Of a stretch of 37,563 nucleotides of DNA, positions 37,486-37,563 are shown one piece after another (positions within the stretch are counted from its first letter, which is position 1; the number at the start of each line of letters is the position of its first letter). The notes under the pieces are model-generated. The model was not told the origin of the DNA. It searched no databases and worked only from the letters and a program-made list of their open reading frames with translations. The position numbers were made by a program, and so were the translations under genes. The DNA is from Mycobacteriales bacterium (GTDB lineage Bacteria; Actinomycetota; Actinomycetes; BP-191): NCBI GenBank assembly GCA_035714365.1, contig DASTMB010000005.1, positions 1-37,563 on the forward strand, read 5' to 3'.

Positions 37486-37491
37486 AGGGTA
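37486..37491 (-). promoter_or_regulatory. -10 element for leaderless lipid kinase gene
   Basis: TACCCT on the minus strand is 6 nt upstream of GTG 37479. Confidence 0.45.
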
Positions 37492-37547
37492 CCCGCGCCA
37501 CCGACGAAGGGCCGCAGCGGCGGCCGCGGGAGGCGAGGAGGGCGGTC

Positions 37548-37561
37548 GGGGGGGGGGGGGG
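37548..37561. other. Poly-G run at the window edge
   Basis: Fourteen G in a row end the window apart from a final CC. Such runs are a common artefact of two-colour Illumina reads at contig ends, though a true G-tract cannot be ruled out. Confidence 0.6.
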
Positions 37562-37563
37562 CC

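Noticed and set aside
35696-37501. 601-codon minus-strand frame overlapping the lipid kinase
   Set aside because: Wrong frame: the kinase motifs GGDGT and PGGSTNVFAR are in the 36571-37479 frame.
1-37563. tRNA, rRNA, CRISPR array, transposase or phage genes
   Set aside because: None was seen on either strand on reading through; repeats found are short and not spaced as arrays.

Overview
The window is 37.6 kb of very GC-rich, densely packed chromosomal DNA from an actinobacterium. The marker genes are a SigR/RsrA redox sigma pair, two WhiB proteins (one a clear WhiB1), a DtxR/IdeR-type regulator, a PdtaS-type kinase, the 24-residue ribosomal protein bL37 and a TB7.3-like biotin carrier. GTG and TTG starts, 4-bp GTGA/ATGA gene overlaps and many leaderless starts (a -10 hexamer 6-8 nt before ATG/GTG) fit that group. 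SigR, RsrA and a redoxin-thioredoxin reductase fusion suggest a mycothiol-using, aerobic organism. I cannot name a genus. The run of 14 G at the right edge looks like a draft contig end.

Layout. 1-6 kb: the 3'-truncated end of a GT4 glycosyltransferase (-), then an overlapping run on the plus strand: a lipoprotein, a LivH permease, a fused LivM-LivG permease-ATPase, a branched-chain-type substrate-binding lipoprotein and a SRAP (HMCES/YedK) protein. 6-8.7 kb: two secreted or membrane proteins of unknown function. 8.8-12.7 kb: a regulatory block with a DksA/TraR zinc-finger protein coupled to a WhiB protein, a methyltransferase, a hydrolase, a DtxR-family regulator, and sigR-rsrA with a textbook SigR autoregulatory promoter. 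12.7-15.5 kb: a sugar-nucleotide epimerase, a large hairpin, bL37, a small heat-shock protein and two unknown proteins.

15.5-18.7 kb: an unexplained 395-bp leader, a 25-residue membrane peptide, and two overlapping membrane HD-domain genes; the first is a full HD-GYP and the second is degenerate. 18.8-21.7 kb: an overlapping minus-strand trio (GT2 glycosyltransferase, multi-span membrane protein, DUF5317 protein). 21.8-25 kb: biotin carboxylase, an enoyl-CoA hydratase homologue, an McrA-like HNH endonuclease and a TB7.3-like biotin carrier. 25-29.5 kb: a PilT ATPase, a hotdog thioesterase, the redoxin-thioredoxin reductase fusion, a tandem GNAT protein that probably starts at CTG, a small membrane protein and the C-terminal remnant of a ThDP enzyme. 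29.5-32 kb: a macro-domain protein, a PdtaS-like kinase and whiB1. 32.3-37.5 kb: a partner-switching cluster (STAS protein, unknown protein, RsbW-like ATPase, PAS-GAF-GAF-SpoIIE phosphatase), a truncated GDPD-like protein and a DAG-kinase-family lipid kinase.

The genes sigR, rsrA, the TB7.3-like carrier, pdtaS and whiB1 recall the compact Rv3219-Rv3223c neighbourhood of Mycobacterium tuberculosis, here spread over about 20 kb with other genes between them. The functional themes are thiol redox and stress control, partner switching and second-messenger signalling. No tRNA, rRNA, CRISPR array or transposase was seen.
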